NCBI GenBank assembly: GCA_048493715.1
Contig: JBGDCZ010000032.1
Coordinates: 1 to 28,956 of the forward strand
Direction of reading: 5' to 3'
Origin: Arsenophonus sp048493715
Lineage (GTDB): Bacteria; Pseudomonadota; Gammaproteobacteria; Enterobacterales; Enterobacteriaceae
DNA: 28,956 nucleotides
Positions 9,440-18,690 of the stretch are shown here, piece after piece (the first letter of the stretch is position 1; the number at the start of each line of letters is the position of its first letter). The notes beneath the pieces are model-generated. The model was not told where the DNA came from, made no database searches, and saw only the letters and a list, made by a program, of their open reading frames with translations. Made by a program: the position numbers and the translations under genes.

Positions 9440-9904
9440 ATGACGAAGCAAGATCAGGAAAAATTACTGTCCCAAGCAAAGAAAATATGTCAAGCACGTA
9501 ATGTTCGTTTAACTCCACAACGAGAAGAAGTATTGCGTCTCATAGCCGCACAACCCTGTGCGATTAGTGCTTATGATTTGCTTGACCTACTTAGAATTTC
9601 TGAACCCCAAGCTAAACCTCCAACCATTTATCGTGGCCTAGAATTTCTGTTAGAACAAGGATTTATCCACAAGATCGAATCAACAAATAGTTATGTTATT
9701 TGTCCTCATTTTGAGGATCCTAAACATACTTCAGTTATGCTAATTTGTGACAATTGTGGCAGTATTGCCGAAAGTAACGGCCAGGCAGTAGAAACAACTA
9801 TTTTAAAACTAGCAAAACAGACTGATTTTCAGTTATCCCATACTGTCGTGGAAAGCCATGGGCTTTGCTCACCCTGCTATAAAACCGAGAAAAAATTATG
9901 TTAA
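9440..9904 (+). CDS. zur: Zinc uptake regulator Zur (Fur family)
   Basis: The 154-residue protein is a Fur-family repressor of zinc uptake genes. The winged helix is at about 22-81, with RLTPQREEVLRLI and PPTIYRGLEFLLEQGFIHKI. The metal sites include the pairs C103-DN-C106 and C143-SP-C146, plus the histidine-containing PHFEDPKHTSV segment. The paired CxxC motifs and their positions fit Zur rather than Fur. A ribosome site AGGA precedes the ATG. The location beside lexA matches E. coli order, where dinF and yjbJ normally lie between. Both are absent here. No Zur box was recognised in the window. Confidence 0.93.
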   Translation: MTKQDQEKLLSQAKKICQARNVRLTPQREEVLRLIAAQPCAISAYDLLDLLRISEPQAKPPTIYRGLEFLLEQGFIHKIESTNSYVICPHFEDPKHTSVMLICDNCGSIAESNGQAVETTILKLAKQTDFQLSHTVVESHGLCSPCYKTEKKLC

Positions 9905-9942
9905 AACTATGTATTATTAGCGGTTAATATAAGCATATAAAA

Positions 9943-9964
9943 GCCGGCTATTCATACAACCGGC
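9943..9964. terminator. Weak GC hairpin between zur and lexA
   Basis: GCCGG (9943-9947) pairs with CCGGC (9960-9964) around a 12-base loop, flanked by A/T that can extend the stem imperfectly. It sits between the convergent zur and lexA genes, 38 bases after the zur stop. There is no T-run, so termination is plausible but weakly supported. Confidence 0.4.
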
Positions 9965-10120
9965 CTTATAAAAAACAAATAAAAATTTAAATTAATTTAT
10001 TAGACATCAACATATTATAAATGACTCAGTTAAAAATAATAGTTTTGCCATTCAATAAATTAAATTCTATTTGCTTATAAAATCTAAAAATTAATTATAT
10101 GCAAATGACTAACATTTTGA

Positions 10121-10753
10121 CTAAAACGAGTTACTACCGCGAATAATCCCAACAGCTAATCCTTCAACAGTAAAATTTTGCGTCCGCAAATCCACTATAA
10201 TTGGCTCAAACTCAGGATTCTCAGCAATTAATTCGACTTTACTACCAACTTGTTTGAAGCGTTTAACCGTCACTTCATCATCAATACGTGCAACAACAAT
10301 TTGACCATTGTGCACATTATGTGTTTTATGTACAGCAAGTAAATCACCATCCATGATCCCAATATTTTTCATGGACATACCATTAACACGCAATAAAAAA
10401 TCGGCACTTGGTCTAAAAATAGTCGCATCGATCCGATAATGGCTTTCGATATGCTCTTGGGCAAGCAACGGTTCTCCTGCCGCCACCCGACCAATAAGTG
10501 GTAACCCTTCATTTTCATTTTCATTTTCATTTTCATTTTTTTCTTGCAATAAACGAATACCACGAGAAGCGCCAGAAACAATTTCTATCACCCCTTTACG
10601 CGCCAAAGCCTTTAAATGTTCCTCTGCCGCATTTGGTGAACGAAAACCTAAACTTGATGCAATTTCAGCGCGTGTGGGTGGCATACCCGTTTGCGAAATG
10701 TGCTCACGCACCAGATCATAGACCTGTTGCTGCCTCAACGTTAATTCTTTCAT
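10121..10753 (-). CDS. lexA: LexA SOS repressor with expanded Asn-Glu linker
   Basis: The protein is 210 residues against 202 in E. coli. The N-terminal winged helix (about 1-69) includes PPTRAEIASSLGFRSPNAAEEHL. The linker holds five Asn-Glu pairs (residues 73-82), then the self-cleaving domain follows. The cleavage site is A92-G93 in RVAAGEPLL, with nucleophile S127 in GMSMKN and general base K164 in VTVKRF. All three sit 8 residues later than in E. coli (84/85, 119, 156), so the linker expansion explains the length difference. It represses SOS genes and its own, and is cleaved when RecA is activated. An SOS box lies 30 bases upstream and AGGGGG is the ribosome site. The gene is intact. dinF, its usual downstream partner, is missing. 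Confidence 0.96.
   Translation of the reverse strand: MKELTLRQQQVYDLVREHISQTGMPPTRAEIASSLGFRSPNAAEEHLKALARKGVIEIVSGASRGIRLLQEKNENENENENEGLPLIGRVAAGEPLLAQEHIESHYRIDATIFRPSADFLLRVNGMSMKNIGIMDGDLLAVHKTHNVHNGQIVVARIDDEVTVKRFKQVGSKVELIAENPEFEPIIVDLRTQNFTVEGLAVGIIRGSNSF
10508..10537 (-). repeat. Hexanucleotide repeat inside lexA linker
   Basis: Five perfect copies of TTCATT on the plus strand (AATGAA in coding sense) encode the Asn-Glu pairs of the LexA linker. Because the unit is 6 bases, gain or loss of copies would keep the frame and only change linker length. Confidence 0.95.
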
Positions 10754-10782
10754 TTCGCCCCCTATTTATTCACCCATTGTAA

Positions 10783-10798
10783 CTGTAATTATATACAG
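10783..10798 (-). promoter_or_regulatory. LexA (SOS) box upstream of lexA
   Basis: CTGTAATTATATACAG fits the enterobacterial SOS consensus CTG-N10-CAG, with a TA-rich centre. It lies 30 bases before the lexA ATG, the expected place for autorepression. Only one box is seen, whereas E. coli lexA has two. Confidence 0.9.
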
Positions 10799-10849
10799 GT
10801 ATAGCAAGATTTAAAACAGCAAATGCGTTAAGCCCCTGTTTTTTTATAG

Positions 10850-11224
10850 CTAGCTCACGAAATAATGATTAACAATCACAACTAACCAAATAAAAATAGC
10901 TAAACAAATTGAAATAAAAACTGCCGCAGAGCCCATATCTTTTGCTTTACCAGAGAGTTCATGTAATTCTATACCAATTCTATCAACCACAGCTTCAATT
11001 GCGCTATTTAATAATTCAACAATAATTATTAATACCACTGAACCAATAAGCAATAAGCGTTCAAGCCATTGTACATCAAGTAAAAAAGCTACAATAATAG
11101 CAACAACAACCATAATCGCTTCTTGCCTAAAAGCCACTTCACTCTCCCAAGCTGACCTCAACCCTTTTAGCGAATAACCAGTTGCTTTAATAATTCGGGT
11201 TAGGCCTGTTGTTTGGTTTGCCAT
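10850..11224 (-). CDS. dgkA: Diacylglycerol kinase
   Basis: This 124-residue integral membrane enzyme phosphorylates diacylglycerol to phosphatidate, recycling lipid left over from membrane-derived oligosaccharide synthesis. It has an amphipathic N-terminus with WESEVAFRQE, then three membrane segments. The catalytic signature ELLNSAIEAVVDRIG contains the probable base Glu70 and a metal ligand region. KAKDMGSAAV precedes the third helix. Length matches E. coli (122). It is divergent from plsB and 96 bases upstream of lexA on the same strand, as in E. coli. LexA still has its own SOS box in the gap. Intact. Confidence 0.95.
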   Translation of the reverse strand: MANQTTGLTRIIKATGYSLKGLRSAWESEVAFRQEAIMVVVAIIVAFLLDVQWLERLLLIGSVVLIIIVELLNSAIEAVVDRIGIELHELSGKAKDMGSAAVFISICLAIFIWLVVIVNHYFVS

Positions 11225-11349
11225 AAAATTTACTCTCTAGATTTAGATAGATATTGGATTTAGTATAATTATTATCTTGTAAACAGATATTAATTCCTAT
11301 TTTCTGTTATGCTTGTGTAGAATTCAAAGTAAGAGGCTATAGCGCATCC

Positions 11350-13800
11350 ATGTCATTTTGGCGTAAAATTTACTATAATCTATTAAATTTACCAATGAAA
11401 TTATTGGTAAAAAGTAAACTGATACCAGCCGACCCAATTAAGGAACTGAGTCTTGATATGACGCGTCCTTTTTTGTATGTATTACCTTATCACTCCAAAA
11501 CAGATTTATTGACCTTACGTCAGCAATGTCGCTCTATTGGTTTACCTGATCCGCTGGATCCGATTGAAATAGACGAAATTAAATTACCTGCTTATGTATT
11601 TATCGACGATGGCCCACGTATCTTTCGTTATTATTCGCCAGATCCACGTAAAGATTCAGTCAAAACCTTTACTGCTTATCTTGATATTCATTGCCATAAT
11701 GCCGAATTAAACATTCAGTTATTACCTGTATCAGTTATGTTCGGTCGCGCACCTGGTCGAGAAGGCCACTTACCAGCACCGCCTTTGCGTTTACTCAATG
11801 GTATACAAAAATTCTTTGCTGTAATTTGGTTAGGACGTGACAGTTTTGTTCGTTTTTCACCGCCGGTATCTCTACGCCAAATGGCTAGTGAATATGGTAC
11901 GGATAAAATTATTGCCAACAAACTTGCCCGAGTAGCTCGCATTCACTATTCACGGCAACGATTAGCCGCCGTTGGTCCCAAACTTCCTGTTCGCCACGAT
12001 CTATTCAATAAGCTATTAACATCAAAGGCGATTGAGAAAACGGTAGAAGATGAAGCTAAAGCGAAAAAAATCTCACTCGATAAGGCAAAACATCATGCGG
12101 TTGCGATGATGGAAGAAATCGCCGCCAATTTTTCCTATGAAGCGATCCGTATTACCGACCGGGTTCTAAGTTGGACATGGAATCGCCTGTATCAAGGAAT
12201 TAACGTGCAACATGCCGAACGTGTGCGCCAATTAGCACAAGATGGTCATGAAATTGTCTATATTCCTTCTCATCGTAGTCATATGGATTATCTGTTACTT
12301 TCTTATGTACTTTACCATCAAGGTTTGGTTCCTCCTCATATCGCCGCAGGTATCAATCTTAATTTCTGGCCGGCTGGACCAATTTTTCGCCACTTAGGGG
12401 CTTTTTTCATTCGTCGCTCTTTTAAAGGAAATAAACTTTACTCCACCATATTTCGTGAATATCTCAGTGAATTGTTTGCTCGTGGTTATTCGATTGAATA
12501 TTTTGTTGAAGGAGGACGCTCGCGAACAGGTCGACTACTTGAACCAAAGACCGGCACCCTGTCAATGACGTTACAAGCAATGCTACGAGGTGATTCACGC
12601 CCAATTACTATTGTTCCTATCTATATAGGTTATGAGCATGTATTGGAAGTTGCTACCTACGCCAAAGAGCTAAAAGGTGCAGCAAAAGAGAAAGAAGGTT
12701 TTTTCTCAATGATAAGAGGTCTACGCAAACTGCGTAAACTTGGCCAAGGTTATGTGAATTTTGGGCAACCGATTGCACTAACACACTATTTAAATAAGCA
12801 CGTTCCCGAATGGCGTCAATCCATTGATGTTATAGAACCCCAACGTCCTGCCTGGTTAAGCTCAACTGTGACTCGACTAGCTCATAAAATCATGGTTAGA
12901 ATTAACAATGCCGCGGCTGCTAATGCGGTCAACTTATGTTCAACTGCTTTGTTAGCTTCACGCCAACGAGCATTGACACGAGAGCAACTGATTGAACAAA
13001 TCGAATGCTACCTGCAACTGTTAAGAAATGTACCTTACACCGATGACAGCACAACGCCCAATAAAACTGCCGAACAATTGTTAGAAGATGCATTGGAATT
13101 GGATAAGTTTGAAGTCGAGAAAGACAGCATGGGTGATATTGTTATATTGCCACGTGAAAATGCCGTATTGATGACTTATTATCGAAACAATATTATGCAT
13201 TTACTGGTCTTACCTTCTTTGGTAGCCAATATCGTATTACATAATGATAATGTCCAACGTCAGGAAATTCGTTATCAAGTTGCACTCATCTATCCATTTC
13301 TAAAAGCAGAACTTTTTATGCGATATAGCATAGAAGAATTGCCTGATTCGATTGATATCCTACTTGACGAATTGGCACGTCAACAATTAATCCGGTTAAC
13401 AGAAGAGGGGTTTGTAACTATCAATCCAACTCGTATCCGCCCTCTTCAGCTTTTAGCGGCTGGTATTAAAGAAACATTACAGCGCTATGCAATTACACTT
13501 TCGTTACTTAGTACGACACCTGAAATTAGTCGAGGAGTATTGGAAAAAGAGAGTCGTATTCTCGCACAACGCTTGTCTGTATTACATGGTATCAACGCAC
13601 CTGAATTCTTCGATAAAGCGGTTTTCTCCGCGCTGGTGAATACATTAAAACAGGAAGGTTATATCAATAGAGAAGGAGATGCGATTATCATAGCAAATGC
13701 GCAACTACTTTATCGCATTATTGTTAAATTAATATCGCCTGAGGTTTGCTTAACAATTGAAAGTGTTAAACATGTTTCTCATGCTCCAACTCCTGAATAA
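11350..13800 (+). CDS. plsB: Glycerol-3-phosphate acyltransferase
   Basis: The 816-residue protein catalyses the first step of phospholipid synthesis, acylating sn-glycerol-3-phosphate at position 1 on the inner membrane. E. coli PlsB is 807 residues. Acyltransferase blocks are in order: IPSHRSHMDYLLL with the HX4D pair His308/Asp313, GPIFRHLGAFFIRRSF, YFVEGGRSRTGRLLEPKTG, and ITIVPIYIGYEHV. The N-terminal region with PADPIKELSLDMTRPFLYVLP and the C-terminal helical region are also present. It is divergent from dgkA, so the lipid genes share a 125-base control region. A perfect 10-bp terminator follows. Frame is intact over the whole length, which marks it as under selection. Confidence 0.97.
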   Translation: MSFWRKIYYNLLNLPMKLLVKSKLIPADPIKELSLDMTRPFLYVLPYHSKTDLLTLRQQCRSIGLPDPLDPIEIDEIKLPAYVFIDDGPRIFRYYSPDPRKDSVKTFTAYLDIHCHNAELNIQLLPVSVMFGRAPGREGHLPAPPLRLLNGIQKFFAVIWLGRDSFVRFSPPVSLRQMASEYGTDKIIANKLARVARIHYSRQRLAAVGPKLPVRHDLFNKLLTSKAIEKTVEDEAKAKKISLDKAKHHAVAMMEEIAANFSYEAIRITDRVLSWTWNRLYQGINVQHAERVRQLAQDGHEIVYIPSHRSHMDYLLLSYVLYHQGLVPPHIAAGINLNFWPAGPIFRHLGAFFIRRSFKGNKLYSTIFREYLSELFARGYSIEYFVEGGRSRTGRLLEPKTGTLSMTLQAMLRGDSRPITIVPIYIGYEHVLEVATYAKELKGAAKEKEGFFSMIRGLRKLRKLGQGYVNFGQPIALTHYLNKHVPEWRQSIDVIEPQRPAWLSSTVTRLAHKIMVRINNAAAANAVNLCSTALLASRQRALTREQLIEQIECYLQLLRNVPYTDDSTTPNKTAEQLLEDALELDKFEVEKDSMGDIVILPRENAVLMTYYRNNIMHLLVLPSLVANIVLHNDNVQRQEIRYQVALIYPFLKAELFMRYSIEELPDSIDILLDELARQQLIRLTEEGFVTINPTRIRPLQLLAAGIKETLQRYAITLSLLSTTPEISRGVLEKESRILAQRLSVLHGINAPEFFDKAVFSALVNTLKQEGYINREGDAIIIANAQLLYRIIVKLISPEVCLTIESVKHVSHAPTPE

Positions 13801-13862
13801 ACCATTTTTATATCGATATAATAAAGCAAAATATTTGCAGGCTTAAATCGACTAAAATTACT

Positions 13863-13891
13863 AAGGATAATCATTCAAGATTATCCTTTTT
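13863..13891 (+). terminator. Terminator between plsB and ubiA
   Basis: A perfect 10-bp stem AAGGATAATC / GATTATCCTT with a 6-base loop is followed by TTT. It lies 62 bases past plsB and 5 bases past the ubiA end, so it may serve both converging genes. Confidence 0.85.
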
Positions 13892-13896
13892 ACTAA

Positions 13897-14769
13897 TTAA
13901 AAATAACTTAATAAAATACCCATAAATAAAATCAAACCAACATAATTGTTATTCATAAATGCTTTAAAACATAATGCCGGTTGACGATCGTCAATCAGTT
14001 TCTGTTGGTAGATAAATAGACCTAGCACTAATATTAAACTAGCAAAATAAAACGCACCCAAGTTTATCTGTTGTCCTATATAAAATAACACCAGCAACAT
14101 TCCTACTTGTAAAAGGCCAATAATCAATTTATCAAACTGAGCAAAAATAATTGCTGTTGATTTTACACCAATTTTTATATCATCATTGCGATCAACCATA
14201 GCATACTGGGTATCATAAATGACAGACCAAATAATATTCACCAAAAATAATAACCAGCACTCTAACGGTAAGGACTCACTAACTGCTGCATACGCCATTG
14301 GGATCGACCAACCAAAGGCTGTACCTAATACTATCTGCGGAAAATGACTAACTCGTTTAATAAAAGGATAAATCCAGGCTAATAATAAGCCAACCAACGA
14401 TAACCAAATTGCCATCTGGTTCATGGTTAACACTAACAAAAAAGCGACAATAATTAATGAAAAAAATAGTATCTTAGCTTCTTTTTCAGTTACATCTCCA
14501 TTTGGCAGGGGGCGCGCCCTAGTTCTGGTAACACAACCATCAAATTTTCTATCCGCAAAATCATTAATAACACAGCCAGCCGCACGCATCAAAACAACAC
14601 CGGCAGTAAAAACCATTAAAATATAAAGATCAGGCAGCCCGTGACCTGCCAACCATAATGCCCAATAAGTCGGCCATAGTAACAATAAAATACCTATCGG
14701 TTTATCAACACGCATTAAACGAAAATAGGCTCGCCATTTATTCAATTTCACCGTCGTTTGCCCTTCCAA
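13897..14769 (-). CDS. ubiA: 4-hydroxybenzoate octaprenyltransferase
   Basis: UbiA joins a polyprenyl chain to 4-hydroxybenzoate, the first membrane step of ubiquinone synthesis. The open frame runs on upstream to 14946, but residues before 14769 are the C-terminal part of UbiC, not UbiA. A TTG at 14769 has AAGGAG 9 bases upstream and gives a 290-residue protein, the same length as E. coli UbiA, beginning MEGQTTVKLNKWRAYFRLM. The two Asp-rich motifs are present: NDFADRKFDG and DTQYAMVDRNDD. Several membrane helices follow. The C-terminus ACFKAFMNNNYVGL is also typical. The gene is intact, while ubiC, which supplies its substrate, is broken. The frame has no stop between the ubiC remnant and ubiA, so a fused product from an upstream start is formally possible. 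Confidence 0.93.
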   Translation of the reverse strand: MEGQTTVKLNKWRAYFRLMRVDKPIGILLLLWPTYWALWLAGHGLPDLYILMVFTAGVVLMRAAGCVINDFADRKFDGCVTRTRARPLPNGDVTEKEAKILFFSLIIVAFLLVLTMNQMAIWLSLVGLLLAWIYPFIKRVSHFPQIVLGTAFGWSIPMAYAAVSESLPLECWLLFLVNIIWSVIYDTQYAMVDRNDDIKIGVKSTAIIFAQFDKLIIGLLQVGMLLVLFYIGQQINLGAFYFASLILVLGLFIYQQKLIDDRQPALCFKAFMNNNYVGLILFMGILLSYF

Positions 14770-14793
14770 TCTATTTATCTCCTTATTATTTTT

Positions 14794-15285
14794 ATAATAG
14801 GTGAATCTGGCAAAAAAAAGTTCTGTTAATAGGAGAGGTTTTGTTGATAATCTTAACAACAAACGCCTTACCCAACAATTATTCTGCATACCAAAATTAA
14901 TATAATCACGAGTCAGATTGTTTCCACTAAACAGGTAACGTCCCATGGCACATCGCCTAAATTTATTAATTTACGTTCCGGCCCCGATAATGTTTCTTCT
15001 GGGATCACTGTCCGTCCATATAACCATGGACAATCATCACCCAAAAGCACCGCTTCACATAACCAATAGCGTTGACTGTGAGGCAAAAGTTGTGCTTCTT
15101 CAGCCTGGAATCTAATAGAATAAAACCTTCTAGAGAAGGTTTGACGGTGATTTTTTGGCAATAACGCTCAAGGCGCTGTGTCATCGAACCTAATTCCGTT
15201 AACCAATTACATATAGGATCCGGTAGGTTAACTTCTTGCGCTGAAAACCAATTAATCGGTTGATTGAAGAAAAGTGACTTATTAT
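14794..15285 (-). pseudogene. ubiC: Chorismate lyase, frameshifted
   Basis: Three reading frames together make a UbiC. The first gives INWFSAQEVNLPDPICNWL, then GSMTQRLERYC and EGF. A shift near 15100-15130 leads to SQRYWLCEAVLLGDD and GRTVIPEETLSGPE. A second shift, equivalent to losing one base at about 14943-14954, leads to GRYLFSGNNLTRDYINFG and STKPLLLTELFFA. No start codon is seen in the first frame after an upstream TAA. The normal stop is also gone, so the last part runs in frame into ubiA. Chorismate lyase makes 4-hydroxybenzoate and pyruvate from chorismate. With two frameshifts and no clear start it is very unlikely to be active. It sits directly upstream of ubiA, the usual ubiCA order. 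Confidence 0.9.
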
Positions 15286-15491
15286 TATATGCTTACCGTT
15301 GCAGCTACGCCCATAGAATACTTCTCTTACTATATCTTGAAATTTAAAATACAAGATAACATGCTAATAATGAATGAAACTATAAGATCTGCTAATTTAT
15401 ATAAAAAGTTATCCCTAAATGCAAAATTTTTATTAATTCTACAATCTTTATATTAGCAAGGAGTAATCTAAATGGTAGTTTATTTATCATA

Positions 15492-15519
15492 ACCAAAACC
15501 CGTTGTTACTGGCTTTGGT
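15492..15519 (-). terminator. Possible hairpin after pgi
   Basis: On the minus strand ACCAAAGCC pairs with GGTTTTGGT (9 bp, one G-U) 8 bases past the pgi stop. No T-run follows, so it is only a candidate terminator. Confidence 0.4.
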
Positions 15520-15526
15520 AATAATA

Positions 15527-17176
15527 TTATTGGCGCCAACTTTTAAAACAATTAATTAAACCATTAGTTGAAGTATCATGGCTATTAATTTTGGCGTTAG
15601 TTGCCAACTCAGGTAGAATACGGCCAGCTAATTGCTTACCAAGTTCTACTCCCCATTGATCAAAACTAAAAATATTCAATATAGCACCTTGCACAAAGAT
15701 CTTGTGTTCATACATAGCAATTAAAGCACCTAACGTATAAGGCGTAATCTGATTAATAAGAATGGAATTAGTTGGGCGATTACCTTGAAAAACTTTATAA
15801 AGTGCAACATAGGCCATTTCATTTGGATCTTGCCCCGCCGCTTTAAATTCTTCATCTACTTCAAGCCGATTTTTACCAAATGCTAACGCTTCTGTTTGTG
15901 CAAAAAAATTAGACATTAATTTATTATGGTGATCACTTAATGGATTGTGGCTAATCGCGGGGGCAATGAAATCACATGGAATAAGTTTGGTACCTTGATG
16001 GATCAACTGATAAAACGCATGCTGACCATTAGTACCTGGTTCACCCCAAATAATAGGTCCTGTTTGATAAGAGACTATTTCGCCATTGCGATCAACATAT
16101 TTGCCATTTGATTCCATATTACCTTGTTGAAAGTAAGACGCAAATCGATATAAATATTGGTCATAAGGTAAAATGGCTTCTGTTTCGGTAGCAAAAAAAT
16201 TATTATACCAAATACCTATTAACGCTAATATTACCGGGATATTATGCTCGAAAGCGGTTTCAGCAAAATGTTGATCCATTGCATGAGCGCCGTTTAGTAA
16301 TTGCTCGAAATTATTAAATCCGATGGATAGCATAATCGAGAGGCCAATAGCAGACCATAATGAGTAACGTCCGCCAACCCAATCCCAAAATTCAAACATA
16401 TTTTGCGTATCGATGCCAAATTTAGCCACTTCTTGCTCATTAGTTGATAAAGCCACAAAATGTTTTGCTATCTGTGTTTCATCTCTTGCCGCTGCTAAGA
16501 ACCATTTTCGTGCAGTATAGGCATTAGTCATAGTCTCTTGGGTGGTAAAAATTTTAGAGGCAATCAAAAATAATGTCGTTTCAGGTTTAATTCTTTTCAG
16601 TGTTTCAGCAATATGACTGCCATCGACATTGGAAACAAAATGCATATTTAAGTGATTTTTATATGGCCTTAGGGCTTCTGTCACCATGTATGGTCCAAGA
16701 TCAGAACCGCCAATACCAATATTAACTACATCTGTTATGGCCTGACCAGTATAACCTTTCCAGTCACCACTAATGACACGTTCACTGAAAGAGCGCATTT
16801 TTGCTAATACAGCGTTAACTTGTAGCATAATATCAATACCATCCAGTTTTATCGGGGTATTGCTACGATTGCGCAAAGCAATATGTAAAACGGCTCTATC
16901 TTCTGTTTTATTGATTTTCTCGCCGGAAAACATGCTGTTAATTGCAGCACTTAACTTTGTCTCTTTAGCCAAATCCAGTAATTTACTCAACGTTTCATCC
17001 GTTATTCGATTTTTAGAAAAATCAACCAGGATCTGGTTATTAAAAATGAGTGAAAACTTAGTAAAACGGTCAGCATCATTAAGAAAAAGATCACGCATAT
17101 GGATATCTTTTACTGTTTGATAATGTTGTTCTAATTCGTGCCATGTTACTGTTTGACTTGGATTAATATTTTCCAT
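15527..17176 (-). CDS. pgi: Glucose-6-phosphate isomerase
   Basis: At 549 residues it equals E. coli Pgi. It interconverts glucose-6-phosphate and fructose-6-phosphate in the cytoplasm. Signatures include VVNIGIGGSDLGPYMV for phosphate binding, SKIFTTQETMTNA, the family pattern WVGGRYSLWSAIG, and GTNGQHAFYQLIHQGTK with the ring-opening His. The C-terminal GVELGKQLA contains the catalytic Lys. All are intact. It is divergent from the lysC remnant, exactly as in E. coli, with about 265 bases between. With gluconokinase intact nearby, the organism appears to keep sugar phosphate metabolism. Confidence 0.97.
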   Translation of the reverse strand: MENINPSQTVTWHELEQHYQTVKDIHMRDLFLNDADRFTKFSLIFNNQILVDFSKNRITDETLSKLLDLAKETKLSAAINSMFSGEKINKTEDRAVLHIALRNRSNTPIKLDGIDIMLQVNAVLAKMRSFSERVISGDWKGYTGQAITDVVNIGIGGSDLGPYMVTEALRPYKNHLNMHFVSNVDGSHIAETLKRIKPETTLFLIASKIFTTQETMTNAYTARKWFLAAARDETQIAKHFVALSTNEQEVAKFGIDTQNMFEFWDWVGGRYSLWSAIGLSIMLSIGFNNFEQLLNGAHAMDQHFAETAFEHNIPVILALIGIWYNNFFATETEAILPYDQYLYRFASYFQQGNMESNGKYVDRNGEIVSYQTGPIIWGEPGTNGQHAFYQLIHQGTKLIPCDFIAPAISHNPLSDHHNKLMSNFFAQTEALAFGKNRLEVDEEFKAAGQDPNEMAYVALYKVFQGNRPTNSILINQITPYTLGALIAMYEHKIFVQGAILNIFSFDQWGVELGKQLAGRILPELATNAKINSHDTSTNGLINCFKSWRQ

Positions 17177-17374
17177 TGAAATACTCTCTACCTTTCTTTA
17201 AATCGAATTTACAACTACCAATGTTTGGATAGTAACTCATTCACCATACCAATTTAACTGCTTTTAATGCTTTCGCTTGTTACTATAATGGCCTCTGATC
17301 ATGATTGGGTGAATATTGATAAAATTGATAATCTTTGTGTCATTATAAAAATGATTGATTTTGCTAAAAATAAA

Positions 17375-17401
17375 TTGACGTTCATGCAATAACTCGATAA
17401 T
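17375..17401 (+). promoter_or_regulatory. Possible sigma-70 promoter before lysC remnant
   Basis: TTGACG at 17375 and GATAAT at 17396 are separated by 15 bases, shorter than the ideal 17. They lie about 40 bases before the lysC start. No lysine riboswitch fold was recognised between pgi and lysC. Confidence 0.3.
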
Positions 17402-17441
17402 GGTAGATTAATCATTCGCCCTTAAAATACCTAGAGATAGC

Positions 17442-18621
17442 ATGATGAGCGCAGTTTCTATCACTTCCGCAAATAAAAACTTTATTGTTGCCAAGTTCGG
17501 TGGCACCAGTGTCCCTAATTTTGATGCCATATGTAAAAGTACTGATATCGTAAGTGCAAATAAAAATGTACGAATTATTGTGCTTTCAGCCCATCTGGTA
17601 TGACTAATCTACTGATCAAACTTACTGAAGAGAGCAATGACAATAAACGTAAAGCGCTATTGAAACAAATTCCTCAGATCCAATATACGATAATCAATCG
17701 CCTGGACAACCCCTTTAGCATCCAATCAACAATTGACCAGTTACTGGAAAGGCTCACTATTTTATCCGCAGTCACGCTACAACAACCACTTACTGCACCA
17801 CAAATCGATTAAATTGTTAGCTATGGCGAACTGATATCACCCTATTTATTTGTCGAAATTCTACGACAACGAGGGGTAATAGCAACCTGGTTTGATGTTC
17901 TTAATATTATGAAAACCAATGATAAATTGGTAAAGCCGATCCCAATCAGCAACAACTAAAACAACTAATAAATAAATATCTACAACCTCAACTGCAAGCA
18001 ACCCGATTGTAACTCAAGGTTTTATTGGGCAAGATGCGGCAGGCCGGACAACAACATTGGGTCGTGGAGGGAGGATTACACCGCTACATTAATTGATGAA
18101 GCATTATCTTTTGCCCGTGTTGATATCTGGACAGATGTTGCAGGTATCTATACGACCGATCCACGTATTGTTACTAACGCCAAATCGATTAGTGCTATCA
18201 CATTTAATGAAGCTGCAGAAATGGCCAACTTTGGTGCCAAAATCTTACACCCAGCAACATTGCTACCCGCTATACGAGCAGGAATACCGGTATTTGCCGG
18301 CTCAAGTCAGTTAGTATAGCCTTAACCCTGGATACAACCGGTTCTACAGTCACTAATGGAAATTTGTTAACTAAGGCTTTGATAACAGAATTATCCAAAT
18401 TATGTCGTCTAGATATTGAGGAAGGGCTCGCACTAGTTGCTATTATTTGTAATGCCTTATCGCAAATAATGGTCTAGCAAATCAAATCATTAGCACATTA
18501 GCAAGCTATAATATTCGCATGATTTGCTATGGGGCATAGTAGTCATAATATTTGTCTACTAGTATCTGATAAAGAAGCAGAAACGATTATTCAAATACTG
18601 CATAAAAATCTTTTTGAATAA
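17442..18621 (+). pseudogene. lysC: Aspartokinase III, multiply broken
   Basis: LysC phosphorylates aspartate, leading to lysine and diaminopimelate. The N-terminal VAKFGGTSVPNFDAI is intact. A one-base loss near 17590 gives a TGA at 17601. The second segment (TNLLIKLTEE) ends at a TAA at 17810 that replaces a conserved Glu before VSYGELIS. More shifts follow around LVKPIP and before TQGFIGQDAAGRTTTLGRGG. The next good stretch contains RVDIWTDVAGIYTTDPR and GAKILHPATLLPA. At about 18303 the frame jumps from VFAGSS directly to VSIALTLDTTGST, so about 60 residues of the first ACT domain are missing. The last codons, LHKNLFE, end at 18621. Inactivation is certain if the sequence is right. It is divergent from pgi, as in E. 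coli. Confidence 0.93.
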
Positions 18622-18690
18622 CCGAAATATCATCACCACTTAAAATAATTAATGGAGCGGCGAGATTTTCCTCTGTTAAAACACATCGGG

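Noticed and set aside
10498..10782. 94-codon plus-strand frame with His-Phe repeats
   Set aside because: It is the antisense shadow of lexA; the His-Phe run is the complement of the Asn-Glu repeat.
13897..14946. A functional UbiC-UbiA fusion protein of 349 residues
   Set aside because: The extra N-terminus is only the tail of a frameshifted ubiC. A TTG with AAGGAG gives a UbiA of the normal 290 residues.
15274..15456. 60-codon plus-strand frame between ubiC and pgi
   Set aside because: Overlaps the start region of the ubiC remnant on the other strand, has no ribosome site and resembles nothing.
17177..17441. Lysine riboswitch upstream of lysC
   Set aside because: The position would fit, but no conserved lysine-box core was recognised and the region is short and AT-rich.
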